NCBI GenBank assembly: GCA_900552795.1
Contig: USBB01000002.1
Span: 1-64,000, forward strand
DNA length: 64,000 bases
Direction of reading: 5' to 3'
Origin: an uncultured Eubacterium sp.
GTDB lineage: Bacteria; Bacillota; Clostridia; Lachnospirales; Lachnospiraceae
The translations under genes and the position numbers were made by a program. Below, piece after piece: positions 34,247-42,819 of this stretch; positions within the stretch are counted from its first letter, which is position 1, and each line of letters opens with the position of its first letter. The notes under the pieces are model-generated. The model was given only the letters and a program-made list of their open reading frames with translations. It had not been told where the DNA came from and did no database searches.

Positions 34247-34762
34247 ATGGACGATTTGTTAAGAGTGGGTGTTATTACGTCTACACATGGTATACGAGGT
34301 GAAGTGAAAGTTTTTCCTACGACAGATGATCCGCAGCGTTTTAAAAAATTAAAAAAATGTATTGTATGTCTTAGAAGAGAGAATATTGACCTTGAGGTAG
34401 CATCAGTCAAATTTTTTAAACAGTATGTTATTTTAAAATTTAAAGGTTATGACAGCATAAATGATATAGAACAGTTCGTAAAAAGTGATTTGATGGTGAC
34501 AAGGGAAAATGCAGTAAAATGTGAGCCTGGAGAATATTTTATATGTGATTTAATCGGTTTGAAGGTTATTACCGACGAGGGATCAGAGCTTGGTATGCTT
34601 ACAGATGTGCTTGAGACGGGAGCTAATAATGTATATGAGGTTACGACAGAAAATAATAAAAAAGTATTAATTCCTGTAATTGAGCAGTGTATTCTTTCCC
34701 ATGATATGGACAAAGGTACAGTAACTGTACACCTCCTTCCCGGGCTTCTTGATTTAAATTGA
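34247..34762 (+). CDS. rimM: Ribosome maturation factor RimM
   Basis: RimM binds S19 and assists 30S head assembly. The 171-residue protein has the N-terminal VGVITSTHGIRGEVKVFP motif and a C-terminal PRC-barrel (about 95-168, FICDLIGLKVITDEGSELG). ATG 34247 is used; an upstream in-frame reading from 34214 or 34235 would translate the repeat module. The usual partner trmD does not follow; the -35 of another gene's promoter overlaps the stop codon. Confidence 0.95.
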   Translation: MDDLLRVGVITSTHGIRGEVKVFPTTDDPQRFKKLKKCIVCLRRENIDLEVASVKFFKQYVILKFKGYDSINDIEQFVKSDLMVTRENAVKCEPGEYFICDLIGLKVITDEGSELGMLTDVLETGANNVYEVTTENNKKVLIPVIEQCILSHDMDKGTVTVHLLPGLLDLN

Positions 34763-34787
34763 CAAAATATTACATATTTTATATAAT
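34759..34787 (+). promoter_or_regulatory. Consensus promoter of the small membrane protein gene
   Basis: Perfect TTGACA (34759-34764, overlapping the rimM TGA) and perfect TATAAT (34782-34787) with a 17-bp spacer. Confidence 0.88.
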
Positions 34788-34820
34788 TTTTAGAGAATAG
34801 TTAGGAAAGGAGTCCTTTAT

Positions 34821-35063
34821 ATGGCAGTAGCTTCTTTAGTATTAGGTATTTGTTCGCTTGTTATTCCCGGCATTGGTCCGATTCTTGGTATTATTGGTAT
34901 TGTGCTTGGTGCTATGGCAAGGAAGGATCCTAATCAGAATCAGAATCTTGCAACAGCAGGTCTTGTCTGCTCTATAATTTGCTGTGCTCTAAGTTGTATT
35001 TCATTGATATCATGTATCGCATGCGGCGGATGCAATTTGTGTGCAACAATGTGCGCTCTGTAA
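34821..35063 (+). CDS. Small DUF4190-type membrane protein
   Basis: An 80-residue protein with two hydrophobic helices: SLVLGICSLVIPGIGPILGI (about 4-30) and LVCSIICCALSCISLISCIA (about 48-70). A polar loop containing a short KDPNQNQNLA segment lies between them, as in DUF4190. Nine of its residues are Cys, clustered toward the C-terminus (CIACGGCNLCATMC), unusual for this family and possibly a metal or disulfide site. It has its own near-perfect promoter and terminator, so it is expressed separately from rimM. Function unknown. Confidence 0.75.
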   Translation: MAVASLVLGICSLVIPGIGPILGIIGIVLGAMARKDPNQNQNLATAGLVCSIICCALSCISLISCIACGGCNLCATMCAL

Positions 35064-35147
35064 TATTTATAGTGACTTTGCCGGAGGCACAAATAAGAGT
35101 TTTTAAAGTAGATTTTGCAAGCAGCGTAAGCGGCGCTTTTACTAAAG

Positions 35148-35182
35148 ATGAGTAGAAACAGTTTTTGTTTCTACTCATTTTT
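35148..35182 (+). terminator. Terminator after the DUF4190-type gene
   Basis: ATGAGTAGAAACA pairs perfectly with TGTTTCTACTCAT around GTTTT, followed by TTTT. Confidence 0.92.
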
Positions 35183-35258
35183 AAGATTTTTAAGTTATTT
35201 AAGACATTATTATTTATATGTAATTCAGTAATTTTTTAAATTAGAAATGAGGATTTGT

Positions 35259-36047
35259 ATGCCGGATAGTTTAGGTTTTTATATAGGAGAATCATTTATT
35301 CCGTATTACGGACTAATGATTATTATAGGAGTGTTCGCAGCAGCTGTTGTCGGTATCATACAGTGCAGGATACATAAGCTTGATTTAAATGATTTTATAA
35401 TTATGGCGGCGATGGGAGCAGGAGGCGGTATGATTGGCGCAAAGCTTTTATATCTTATCATTTCGTGGAATTCAATAGATTTTTCAAGGATATTTGATCC
35501 GGAGTATTTGAAAATGATTATAGCCGGAGGTTTTGTATTTTATGGCGGGCTTTTAGGCGGATTGATAATGATTTTTGTCACACAGGTTTGTTTTAAGATT
35601 AACTGCAGGCCTTATCTTGAAAAATGTATAATGGTACTGCCGATAGCGCACGGATTCGGAAGAATCGGGTGCAGCATTGTGGGATGCTGCTACGGGATAC
35701 CGTATGATGGTCCATTTGCGGTTGTATACACTGATTCTGTTGTTGCACCAGCAGGCGTTTCGCTTTTTCCGGTTCAGATGACGGAGGCTTTGCTTGAATT
35801 TATGATAGCAGCCATACTGCTTATATATGTAAATGTAAATAAAACCGCTAAAAAGCATAGTTTTTTGCTTTACCTCATAATGTATTCAGTTGTAAGATTT
35901 ATACTTGAATATCTGCGCTACGACGCAGAAAGAGGGGTGTACGGAATATTTTCTACATCACAGTGGATAAGTATTGCATTGTTTGCTATCTCAACAGGGC
36001 TGCTTATAAGAAATATGTATTTAAACAGGAGTAAAAGAAATTTATAA
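35259..36047 (+). CDS. lgt: Prolipoprotein diacylglyceryl transferase family protein
   Basis: A 262-residue membrane protein with about 7 spans, which in this family transfers diacylglycerol from phosphatidylglycerol to the lipobox cysteine. Family motifs are YYGLMIIIGVFAA near the N-terminus, GGFVFYGGLLGG, and HGFGRIGCSIVGCCYGIPYDG. The latter replaces the classical GRxGNFxNxE signature with a GRIGCxxxGCCYG form seen in divergent paralogues, so it may be the housekeeping Lgt or a specialised relative. ATG 35259 is chosen over in-frame ATG 35247, which lies in the ribosome-binding site (GAAATGAGGATTTGT). Confidence 0.8.
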   Translation: MPDSLGFYIGESFIPYYGLMIIIGVFAAAVVGIIQCRIHKLDLNDFIIMAAMGAGGGMIGAKLLYLIISWNSIDFSRIFDPEYLKMIIAGGFVFYGGLLGGLIMIFVTQVCFKINCRPYLEKCIMVLPIAHGFGRIGCSIVGCCYGIPYDGPFAVVYTDSVVAPAGVSLFPVQMTEALLEFMIAAILLIYVNVNKTAKKHSFLLYLIMYSVVRFILEYLRYDAERGVYGIFSTSQWISIALFAISTGLLIRNMYLNRSKRNL

Positions 36048-36054
36048 GTTTTTA

Positions 36055-36083
36055 TTGCAATATTAAATCAGATATGTTATCTT
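36055..36083 (+). promoter_or_regulatory. Putative rplS promoter
   Basis: TTGCAA (36055-36060) and TATCTT (36078-36083) spaced by 17 bp. The 75-nt leader that follows could contain an L19 autoregulatory structure, but I cannot confirm one by eye. Confidence 0.45.
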
Positions 36084-36160
36084 AATAAAGTTGTGAGAAA
36101 GAGATGGTCCTCTGTTACATAAAGTGTATTAAGAACATCCGAATAATAAGGAGGTCACAC

Positions 36161-36508
36161 ATGAACGAAATTATTAAAAACATTGAAACAGCACAGATGA
36201 AGTCAGAACTTCCACAGTTTAACGTAGGTGATACTGTAAGAGTATCAGCTAAGATTAAGGAAGGTAACCGTGAAAGAACACAGGTATTTGAAGGTACAGT
36301 TTTAAAGATGCAGGGTACAGGCGTACGTTCTACATTTACTGTAAGAAAGATATCTAACGGTGTAGGCGTTGAGAAGACATGGCCATTACATTCACCAATC
36401 GTTGAGGATGTTGTTGTTGTAAGACGCGGTAAAGTAAGACGTGCTAAGCTTAACTATTTACGTTCAAGAACAGGTAAGGCTGCTAAGGTTAAAGAGTTAA
36501 TTAAATAA
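36161..36508 (+). CDS. rplS: 50S ribosomal protein L19
   Basis: A 115-residue large-subunit protein at the subunit interface: [53 protein letters not shown] and the basic C-terminus [20 protein letters not shown] are typical. ATG 36161 follows AAGGAGGT with ideal spacing. The upstream in-frame extension from 36104 is leader. Normally preceded by trmD, which is absent here. A terminator follows. Confidence 0.97.
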   Translation: MNEIIKNIETAQMKSELPQFNVGDTVRVSAKIKEGNRERTQVFEGTVLKMQGTGVRSTFTVRKISNGVGVEKTWPLHSPIVEDVVVVRRGKVRRAKLNYLRSRTGKAAKVKELIK

Positions 36509-36530
36509 TAAGAGCATTTTGTTCAGAATA

Positions 36531-36558
36531 AAGATTGCGTTTGCGCAATCTTTTTTTT
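36531..36558 (+). terminator. Terminator after rplS
   Basis: AAGATTGCG pairs with CGCAATCTT around TTTG, followed by eight T. Confidence 0.93.
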
Positions 36559-36655
36559 ATTTTTAATATTTATTAATTATTCTGTTATTTTAATATTGTA
36601 AATAGTGTGATAAAATTATATATAATTTTTACAAAAGTAGAATGGATGGATATAT

Positions 36656-37216
36656 ATGGTTACATTTCAGAAAAGGTATCAGGAAAATATTTTGCTCGGG
36701 CGCGCCTGTAAGTTTACTGCTGATGTTTTGCTTATTATAGTTTTTGCATATACACTTATTTCTTTTACATGTGACAGGGTGATGGTTGTCGGAAGCTCCA
36801 TGCAGCCGGTTTTTCAAAATGAGGACAGCTGCCTTGTAAACAGATTTGCATATGCATTTTCAGGGCCATCGCGTTTTGATCTGGTTGCATTCAAAATGCA
36901 CGATACAGGCAGTGCAAAGACATATGTTAAAAGAGTTGTTGGACTTCCTGGCGAAACAGTTCAGATAAAAAATCAAAAGCTGTACATAAACGGAGAAGAG
37001 TTAGAGAAAGATGTATCTGACGCTTTAATTCTTACGGCAGGAATGGCAGGCAGTGAAATAAAGCTTGGAAAAGATGAATATTTTGTTTTGGGAGATAACA
37101 GAAATAACAGTGAGGACAGCAGATTTTCTACTATAGGAATTCTTTCAAAAGGCAATATAACAGGTAAGGTATGGGCTGTGTGCAGCCCGTTTGACAGGGC
37201 AGGACTTGTAAAATAG
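36656..37216 (+). CDS. lepB: Signal peptidase I
   Basis: A membrane-anchored serine/lysine protease that removes signal peptides from secreted proteins. The 186-residue protein has one N-terminal span (about residues 17-37), the catalytic Ser in VVGSSMQPVF (about 42-51), the catalytic Lys in YVKRVVGLPGE, and the GDNRNNSEDSR box. Short, single-span architecture is the Gram-positive (Sip) type. It starts the lepB-rbgA-rnhB-ylqGH-yraN series, with rbgA 16 bp downstream. Confidence 0.95.
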   Translation: MVTFQKRYQENILLGRACKFTADVLLIIVFAYTLISFTCDRVMVVGSSMQPVFQNEDSCLVNRFAYAFSGPSRFDLVAFKMHDTGSAKTYVKRVVGLPGETVQIKNQKLYINGEELEKDVSDALILTAGMAGSEIKLGKDEYFVLGDNRNNSEDSRFSTIGILSKGNITGKVWAVCSPFDRAGLVK

Positions 37217-37232
37217 GAGGTTTACTTTACAG

Positions 37233-38087
37233 ATGAATTATCAGTGGTATCCGGGGCATATGACTAAGGCCCGAAGGATGATGGAAGAAAATATTAAATT
37301 AATAGATTTGGTAATAGAGGTGGTTGACGCAAGAATCCCATTAAGCAGCAAAAATCCAGATATTGATAACCTTGCTAAAAATAAGGCACGAATAATAATT
37401 TTAAATAAATCTGATTTGGCGGATGACGATAAAAATAAACTTTGGATGGATTATTTCAGTCAAAAAGGTTTTTTTGTGCTAAAGCTTAACTCAAGAAGCG
37501 GTGCAGGCATTAAACAGATGAACAATGCAGTTGCACAGGCATGCAGGGAAAAAATAGAGCGCGATAAGAAAAAGGGCATTATGAACAGGCCTGTAAGAGC
37601 TATGGTTGTAGGAATTCCTAATGTCGGAAAATCAACGTTTATAAATTCATATGCGGGGAAGGCGTGTACAAAGATTGGAAATAAACCGGGTGTGACCAAG
37701 GGAAAACAATGGATAAGGCTTAATAAAAATGTTGAGCTTCTTGACACTCCGGGAATATTATGGCCTAAGTTTGATAATCAGGAAGTCGGCAAAAAGCTTG
37801 CTATGATAGGCTCAATGAACGATGAGATTCTTAACGTAGAAGAGCTTTCTTTTGAGGTGATATCGTATATCATAAATCACTATAAAGGAAATATAAGCGA
37901 AAGATACAACGTAAGCGAGGATGATGAGGTTATAGATATTCTTAACAATATCGCGTCAAGAAGAGGGTGTCTGAAAAAGGGAGCTGAAACAGATTATGAG
38001 AAGCTTGCCGGCATTATTCTTGATGATTTCAGAAGCGGAAGATTGGGAAAGCTTACGTTAGAAACACCGGAGGATTTTGATGACTAA
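37233..38087 (+). CDS. rbgA: Ribosome biogenesis GTPase YlqF/RbgA
   Basis: A circularly permuted GTPase required for late 50S assembly. In the 284-residue protein the G4 motif NKSDLAD comes first, followed by the P-loop GIPNVGKSTFIN and G3 DTPGI, the order expected for permuted members. The N-terminus YQWYPGHMTKARRMM is the family signature. The C-terminal helical domain follows. The stop overlaps the rnhB start by 8 bases. Confidence 0.96.
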   Translation: MNYQWYPGHMTKARRMMEENIKLIDLVIEVVDARIPLSSKNPDIDNLAKNKARIIILNKSDLADDDKNKLWMDYFSQKGFFVLKLNSRSGAGIKQMNNAVAQACREKIERDKKKGIMNRPVRAMVVGIPNVGKSTFINSYAGKACTKIGNKPGVTKGKQWIRLNKNVELLDTPGILWPKFDNQEVGKKLAMIGSMNDEILNVEELSFEVISYIINHYKGNISERYNVSEDDEVIDILNNIASRRGCLKKGAETDYEKLAGIILDDFRSGRLGKLTLETPEDFDD

Positions 38088-38736
38088 AAAAGAAATTGCG
38101 CAGTTAAAGCGTGAGGAAAAGCTTAAAGCTGAAATGCAGAGAGTAGAAGACTTGTGCAAATTTGAAAAAGAATACGGTATGTATGGCTATATATGCGGTA
38201 TTGATGAGGCAGGAAGAGGTCCTCTTTGCGGTCCTGTTGTTGCAGGAGCTGTTGTATTGCCGAAGGATTTAAGAATAATGTATATTAACGATTCCAAGAA
38301 GTTAAGCGAGAAGAGAAGAGAGGAATTGTTTGACATAATACAAAAAGAAGCGGTAAGCGTCGGCGTCGGAATAGTTGATGCCGCAAGGATAGACGAGATT
38401 AATATACTTAATGCGACTTATGAGGCTATGAGACAGGCAGTTAATAATTTGAGTGTGAAGCCCGATATATTGTTTAACGATGCAGTTACAATTCCGCAGC
38501 TTGATATAAGGCAGCTGCCTATAATTAAGGGTGATGCGAAGAGCATTTCAATAGCTGCGGCAAGTATAATTGCAAAGGTGACGAGAGACAGAATGATGTG
38601 CGAGTATGATGAAATGTATCCGGGTTATGGATTTGCAAAGCATAAGGGATATGGTACAAAGCAGCACATTGAGGCACTTAAGGAATTGGGAATGAGTCCT
38701 ATTCACAGAAAGACGTTTCTTAAAAATATTTTGTAG
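38080..38736 (+). CDS. rnhB: Ribonuclease HII
   Basis: Cleaves RNA in RNA-DNA hybrids and at misincorporated ribonucleotides. The 218-residue protein has the catalytic GIDEAGRGPLCGPVVAGAV (DEAGRG motif), NDSKKLSEKRRE, and the later acidic residue in GDAKSISIAAASIIAKVTRD. The ATG at 38080 overlaps the end of rbgA, indicating translational coupling. Conserved rbgA-rnhB order. Confidence 0.96.
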   Translation: MTKKEIAQLKREEKLKAEMQRVEDLCKFEKEYGMYGYICGIDEAGRGPLCGPVVAGAVVLPKDLRIMYINDSKKLSEKRREELFDIIQKEAVSVGVGIVDAARIDEINILNATYEAMRQAVNNLSVKPDILFNDAVTIPQLDIRQLPIIKGDAKSISIAAASIIAKVTRDRMMCEYDEMYPGYGFAKHKGYGTKQHIEALKELGMSPIHRKTFLKNIL

Positions 38737-38744
38737 GAGAATGT

Positions 38745-40379
38745 ATGGCAATCAATTTATCTGCATTTTTTAACAATATAGGCGGACAGGGGCAGGTTTC
38801 TTCCGATAATTCGGTATCATCGGGACAGTCAGGAGAGGTTTCAAAAGTACCTGCGAATAATAATACAAATGGCACATTGGTGCAGGGCGGCGGTTCGGGT
38901 ATGGAATTGCTGAAAAATATGCTGGCAGGAGACACATTTTCAGGAAAAGTTATAGGGATGCAAAATGATAATGTATTGCTTTCGCTTGCTGACGGAAATA
39001 CTGTATATGCAAAGCTCGCACCGGGAAGTACTATAAGCAAAGGTCAGACGCTTACATTTATGCTTGAGTCAAATAATAACAATAATATATCAATCAAGCC
39101 GCTTAAAATGGATGAACAGCTTGCTGTTATTATAAATAAGGCTCTCGATGCAGCTATGTATCCTGCTACGGAGGGGAATATAAATATTGTGAGGGAGCTG
39201 TTGAGCTTAAATATGCCTGTAGATGTGGAAATGATAGGAAATATGATTAAAATGAGCACAAAATTTCCTGATACTGATATAAGCACAATAGCTAATCTTA
39301 TGAAACTGAATATTCCTGTAACAAAAGAAAATATAATGCAGTATGAAGCATATAAGGTGTATGAGCACAGTATTTTAAATGAATTTAACGACATGGGTGA
39401 CGATTTATCGCAGATGTTTAAAGCTCTTATCGATGAAAATACAACTGCTGCAGATGTGGCAGCTAAGGCACAGAATTTAAATGAGTTTGTAAAAATTTTG
39501 TACAGTGATTTAGAAATAGATAAATCACAGGCGCAGAGTGATTTTAACGGTATTATCGGAAAAGAAGGAATTAATATGATTTCTGATATTATTTTAAATG
39601 CAAACCCTGTGGGTTCAGACAGTGCGAAAACTCCGGCTTTGGAATTTGTAAAGCTTATGCAGTCAGGTAAATTAACGACACAGGAATTTCTTGAATTTAT
39701 AACAGAATTTATAAAAGATAATCCGCAGATAAAAGAGCAGATGTCACATGTTTTTGGCTCGGCTGATTTTAATTCGCTTATAAATCAGATGATTGATGAA
39801 ACGTTAAAAATAAAACCATCGGCAGTCGGTGGTGAGGATGGGATAAGCGGTTACTACAAGCGCATAAGAAAAACGCTGGAAAAGGCAGTTGAGGCAGGTT
39901 TAAAGGATGAGTCGGCAGACGCATTATTAAAGGATATGCAGCAGGTTAAAAGCAATATTGACTTTATGAATGATTTAAATAAGAATATGACGTATTTTCA
40001 GATGCCTGTCAAATTTTCGGAAAGCGATGCAAATGGTGAGCTTTATGTGTTTACGAACAAAAAAGCTCTTGCGGCAGGAACAGACAATGTTAGTGCACTT
40101 CTGCATCTTGATATGGATAATCTTGGCCCTGTTGATATATATGTAAGGTTGTCAGGGAAAAATGTTTCTACGAATTTTTGTCTTGAAAGTGAAGAAATGC
40201 TGGATTTTGTGTATTCAAACATTGATAAGCTTAATTCGAGGCTTGAAGCTCTCGGATATGTATGTCATTTTGAGATGAATATTTCAAATGATGAGAAGTT
40301 TAATATTATTAATGATATTGTGGAAAAGGATGTTTCGGATTTTCGGACGAACCAGTATATACTGGATGTCAGGGCATAA
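38745..40379 (+). CDS. YlqG-like protein with FliK-type C-terminus
   Basis: A 544-residue protein in the position of B. subtilis ylqG, between rnhB and the FlhB-like gene. The N-terminal 60 residues are Gly/Ser/Asn-rich and low complexity. A beta segment (about 62-105, GDTFSGKVIGMQNDNVLLSL) is followed by a long helical middle. The C-terminus (about 430-530, DNLGPVDIYVRLSGKNVSTNF) resembles the flagellar hook-length protein FliK substrate-specificity domain. No flagellar genes are nearby. The pairing with an FlhB cytoplasmic-domain homologue mirrors FliK-FlhB. Function unknown; homology to FliK is inferred by pattern and synteny. Confidence 0.7.
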   Translation: MAINLSAFFNNIGGQGQVSSDNSVSSGQSGEVSKVPANNNTNGTLVQGGGSGMELLKNMLAGDTFSGKVIGMQNDNVLLSLADGNTVYAKLAPGSTISKGQTLTFMLESNNNNNISIKPLKMDEQLAVIINKALDAAMYPATEGNINIVRELLSLNMPVDVEMIGNMIKMSTKFPDTDISTIANLMKLNIPVTKENIMQYEAYKVYEHSILNEFNDMGDDLSQMFKALIDENTTAADVAAKAQNLNEFVKILYSDLEIDKSQAQSDFNGIIGKEGINMISDIILNANPVGSDSAKTPALEFVKLMQSGKLTTQEFLEFITEFIKDNPQIKEQMSHVFGSADFNSLINQMIDETLKIKPSAVGGEDGISGYYKRIRKTLEKAVEAGLKDESADALLKDMQQVKSNIDFMNDLNKNMTYFQMPVKFSESDANGELYVFTNKKALAAGTDNVSALLHLDMDNLGPVDIYVRLSGKNVSTNFCLESEEMLDFVYSNIDKLNSRLEALGYVCHFEMNISNDEKFNIINDIVEKDVSDFRTNQYILDVRA

Positions 40380-40394
40380 TAGACGGTGGTTGAT

Positions 40395-40712
40395 ATGGAG
40401 TATGGCAAAAAAAAAGATAACGATAAAAAATTTACAAATAAGCAGAAAATTTCAGTTGCTCTTGAGTATACGCCGGGTGAGGAAGCTCCAAAGATTATAG
40501 CTTCAGGAAGAGGACAGCTTGCTGAAAAAATTATTGAAAAGGCAAAAGAGTCCGAGGTTCCCATATATGAGGACAGCAAGCTGGCAGGTACTCTGTCAAA
40601 GCTTGAGATTGGTGATATGATACCCCCCGAGCTTTACAATGTTGTGGCGGAGATTCTTGTATTTGTTGATGACTGTGATAAGATAAGAGGTAAATTAAAG
40701 GGCATGCTATGA
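40395..40712 (+). CDS. YlqH-like protein, FlhB cytoplasmic-domain homologue
   Basis: A 105-residue soluble protein matching the C-terminal domain of FlhB/EscU export-switch proteins: ISVALEYTPGEEAPKIIASG, then GQLAEKIIEKAKESEVPIYEDSKLA (in part), and PPELYNVVAEILVFV. The autocleavage NPTH motif of FlhB is absent (YTPGEEAPK instead), so it is not self-cleaving. ATG 40395 is chosen; GTG 40386 is an alternative. It lies between the FliK-like gene and yraN, and its last codons overlap yraN (ATGA). Confidence 0.85.
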   Translation: MEYGKKKDNDKKFTNKQKISVALEYTPGEEAPKIIASGRGQLAEKIIEKAKESEVPIYEDSKLAGTLSKLEIGDMIPPELYNVVAEILVFVDDCDKIRGKLKGML

Positions 40713-41050
40713 ATACAAGACAGGTTGGTACAAAATGGGAAGAAAAGGCAGTTGAATATCTTAAAGGAAAGGGCTATGTGATTTTGGAGACAAATTACAG
40801 GTGCAGATTCGGAGAGATAGATATAATTGCCATGTATGATAAAATGATATGTTTTATTGAGGTAAAATATCGTTCGGGTAAAATGTATGGGGATGCTGTG
40901 GAAGCAGTAACTTTATCAAAACAGAAAGTGATAAGAAAAACTGCACAGAATTATTTGGTATTTAAGATTAAAGATGAAAATATTTCCTGCAGATTTGATG
41001 TTATAGGTTTTGACGGTGATAAGGTTATGCATATACAGAATGCTTTTTAA
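40709..41050 (+). CDS. YraN family endonuclease-like protein (UPF0102)
   Basis: A 113-residue protein of the UPF0102 family with a PD-(D/E)XK-like core: RCRFGEIDIIAMYDKMICFIEVKYR, in which E, D and E-x-K match the restriction-endonuclease-like fold (motif shown is 25 residues in the gene; key residues Glu32, Asp34, Glu47, Lys49 approximate). The physiological substrate is unknown; members are linked to recombination or DNA processing. It overlaps the preceding gene by 4 bases and ends the rplS-to-yraN series. Confidence 0.9.
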   Translation: MNTRQVGTKWEEKAVEYLKGKGYVILETNYRCRFGEIDIIAMYDKMICFIEVKYRSGKMYGDAVEAVTLSKQKVIRKTAQNYLVFKIKDENISCRFDVIGFDGDKVMHIQNAF

Positions 41051-41066
41051 AGAGAGGGTTTTATAG

Positions 41067-41987
41067 TTGGAAAATATTGATATTAAATATATAGATAATG
41101 AGCGTATTTATAGTGAATTTAAGAAATTATCGGGGAAAACACCGAATATAACAAATACGACTTCGTTGACTGATAAAGATGGCGTAAAAATAATTGAGTT
41201 TAATAATTTTAAAAATATCGATTTTGTAAGACAGGGCTTTTCGACGAGAATCGGAGGAGTCAGCAGCGGGATATATGAGTCTATGAATCTTACATTCGGG
41301 CTTTCGGACAAATATGAAAATGTGGCACAAAATTTTAATATAATCGCAAGAACGCTGGGAATTTCACCGGACAGAATGGTTTATTCAAAGCAGACACATA
41401 CGAACAATGTGATGGCAGCCGATAATTCACATGCAGGAATGGGTGTTGTCCGTGAAAGGGATTTTGATAATATAGATGCGCTGGTCACAAATGAAAAAAA
41501 TCTGTGTCTTGTGACGTCATATGCTGACTGCATACCGGTAATAGCGGCAGATACCGTAAATAGGTGTATCGGCGCTGCACATGCAGGATGGCGCGGTACG
41601 GTTTCTGATATTGCAGGAAATATGATTGAGCTTATGGCTGAAAAATATTCAGGTAATCCGGATAATATATCTGTGTTTGTTGGGCCGGGAATATGTGCAG
41701 ACTGTTATGAAGTAAGCGATGATGTTGCAGTTAAGTTTAAAGAACAGTTTGGCGATGATGTATTCAGGCTTATAGCAAAGATAGGAAAAGAGCCGGGCAA
41801 ATATCAGCTTAACCTGCCGATGGCAAATGTCTTTAATCTTTTAAAGCATGGAGTTAAGCCGGAAAATATCAGTGTGTCAGACATATGCACATGCTGCAAT
41901 TCAAAATGGCTTTTTTCACATAGGGCAAGCGCAGGAAAAAGGGGGCTTTTATGTAACTTTATTTATATTACGGACGAGGCTAAGTGA
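41067..41987 (+). CDS. pgeF: Peptidoglycan editing factor PgeF (YfiH/YlmD, laccase-domain family)
   Basis: A 306-residue protein of the Cu-oxidase_4/YfiH family, known to remove wrongly incorporated residues from peptidoglycan precursors and described also as a purine nucleoside phosphorylase. The metal-site motifs are GAAHAGWRGTVSDI, VGPGICADCYEVSDDV and DICTCCN...SHRA. The start is taken at TTG 41067, with AGAGAGGG about 8 bp upstream. The N-terminal 40 residues are poorly conserved. It follows yraN by 16 bp. Confidence 0.88.
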   Translation: MENIDIKYIDNERIYSEFKKLSGKTPNITNTTSLTDKDGVKIIEFNNFKNIDFVRQGFSTRIGGVSSGIYESMNLTFGLSDKYENVAQNFNIIARTLGISPDRMVYSKQTHTNNVMAADNSHAGMGVVRERDFDNIDALVTNEKNLCLVTSYADCIPVIAADTVNRCIGAAHAGWRGTVSDIAGNMIELMAEKYSGNPDNISVFVGPGICADCYEVSDDVAVKFKEQFGDDVFRLIAKIGKEPGKYQLNLPMANVFNLLKHGVKPENISVSDICTCCNSKWLFSHRASAGKRGLLCNFIYITDEAK

Positions 41988-42054
41988 TTTTTTTCTGCAA
42001 TTCTAAATGAGTTATAATTAAATTAAAAGGTAAAATTCAAAAGGGGAAAGAAAA

Positions 42055-42747
42055 ATGAAAAAACTGGAATTTTTAGACAGAGAAGATGAGCTTATCAAGC
42101 CGATACAGCTTGATAAAACTGAACTTATGGAGACGATTGAAAACAGCAGTAAGTTTCTTGAGGTTATGATGATGTACAGAAGTGCGATAAGGGAGGTTCA
42201 GACAAAGCTTGAGATATTAAATGACGAATTTAAAACAAGGAGCAAAAGAAATCCAATTGACAGTATAAGGTCAAGAATAAAAAGTCCTTTGAGCATATTT
42301 GAGAAGCTTGAGAGGAGAGGTTTTGAAATTTCTGTACAGTCCATGATGGATAATCTTAATGATATAGCAGGTATAAGGGTGGTATGTCCTTTTATAAGTG
42401 ATATTTATGATGTTGCAGAACTGCTTGTTTCACAGGATGATGTTGAAGTTATGGAAGTAAAAGATTACATAAAAAATCCGAAGCCCAACGGTTACAGAAG
42501 TCTTCACTACGTTATAATAATACCTATATTCTTATCTACAGGCAAGGAATACATGAAGGTGGAGGTTCAGATAAGAACTATAGCCATGAATTTCTGGGCG
42601 AGCCTTGAACATCAGATGCATTATAAGCAGTTTGAAAGCAATGAGATGCCTGAAATAGTTTCAGAGCTTACAAATTGTGCACAGAATATTTATAATACCG
42701 ATGTGCGTATGCAGGAGATAAGAGAAGATATAAATAAGTGGGTTTAA
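42055..42747 (+). CDS. Small alarmone synthetase (RelQ/YjbM-type)
   Basis: A 230-residue RelA/SpoT synthetase-domain protein without HD hydrolase or regulatory domains. It has SPLSIFEKLERRGFE, DIAGIRVVCPFISDIYDVAE, KPNGYRSLHYVI (pppGpp-synthetase signature with YRS), and EVQIRTIAMNFWASLEH. Such enzymes make ppGpp, pppGpp or pGpp from ATP and GTP/GDP/GMP. AAGGGGAAAG precedes the ATG. It is a single-gene unit with a TATAAT near 42013 and a bidirectional terminator after it. A second SAS is at 50867. Confidence 0.93.
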   Translation: MKKLEFLDREDELIKPIQLDKTELMETIENSSKFLEVMMMYRSAIREVQTKLEILNDEFKTRSKRNPIDSIRSRIKSPLSIFEKLERRGFEISVQSMMDNLNDIAGIRVVCPFISDIYDVAELLVSQDDVEVMEVKDYIKNPKPNGYRSLHYVIIIPIFLSTGKEYMKVEVQIRTIAMNFWASLEHQMHYKQFESNEMPEIVSELTNCAQNIYNTDVRMQEIREDINKWV

Positions 42748-42750
42748 GTA

Positions 42751-42812
42751 AAAGCCGGTTACTATTTCAGCAGATTACAAATTATCTTATGCTTGAAATG
42801 GAAGCCGGCTTT
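42751..42812. terminator. Bidirectional terminator between the alarmone synthetase and the minus-strand exported protein
   Basis: AAAGCCGG...CTATTTCA pairs with TTGAAATGGAAGCCGGCTTT; the T run on the + side is short, and the mirror image serves the minus-strand gene. Confidence 0.75.
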
Positions 42813-42819
42813 GATTTAT

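Noticed and set aside
36084..36160. Possible L19 ribosomal-protein leader before rplS
   Set aside because: Such leaders exist in Firmicutes, but I could not identify the conserved structure by eye.
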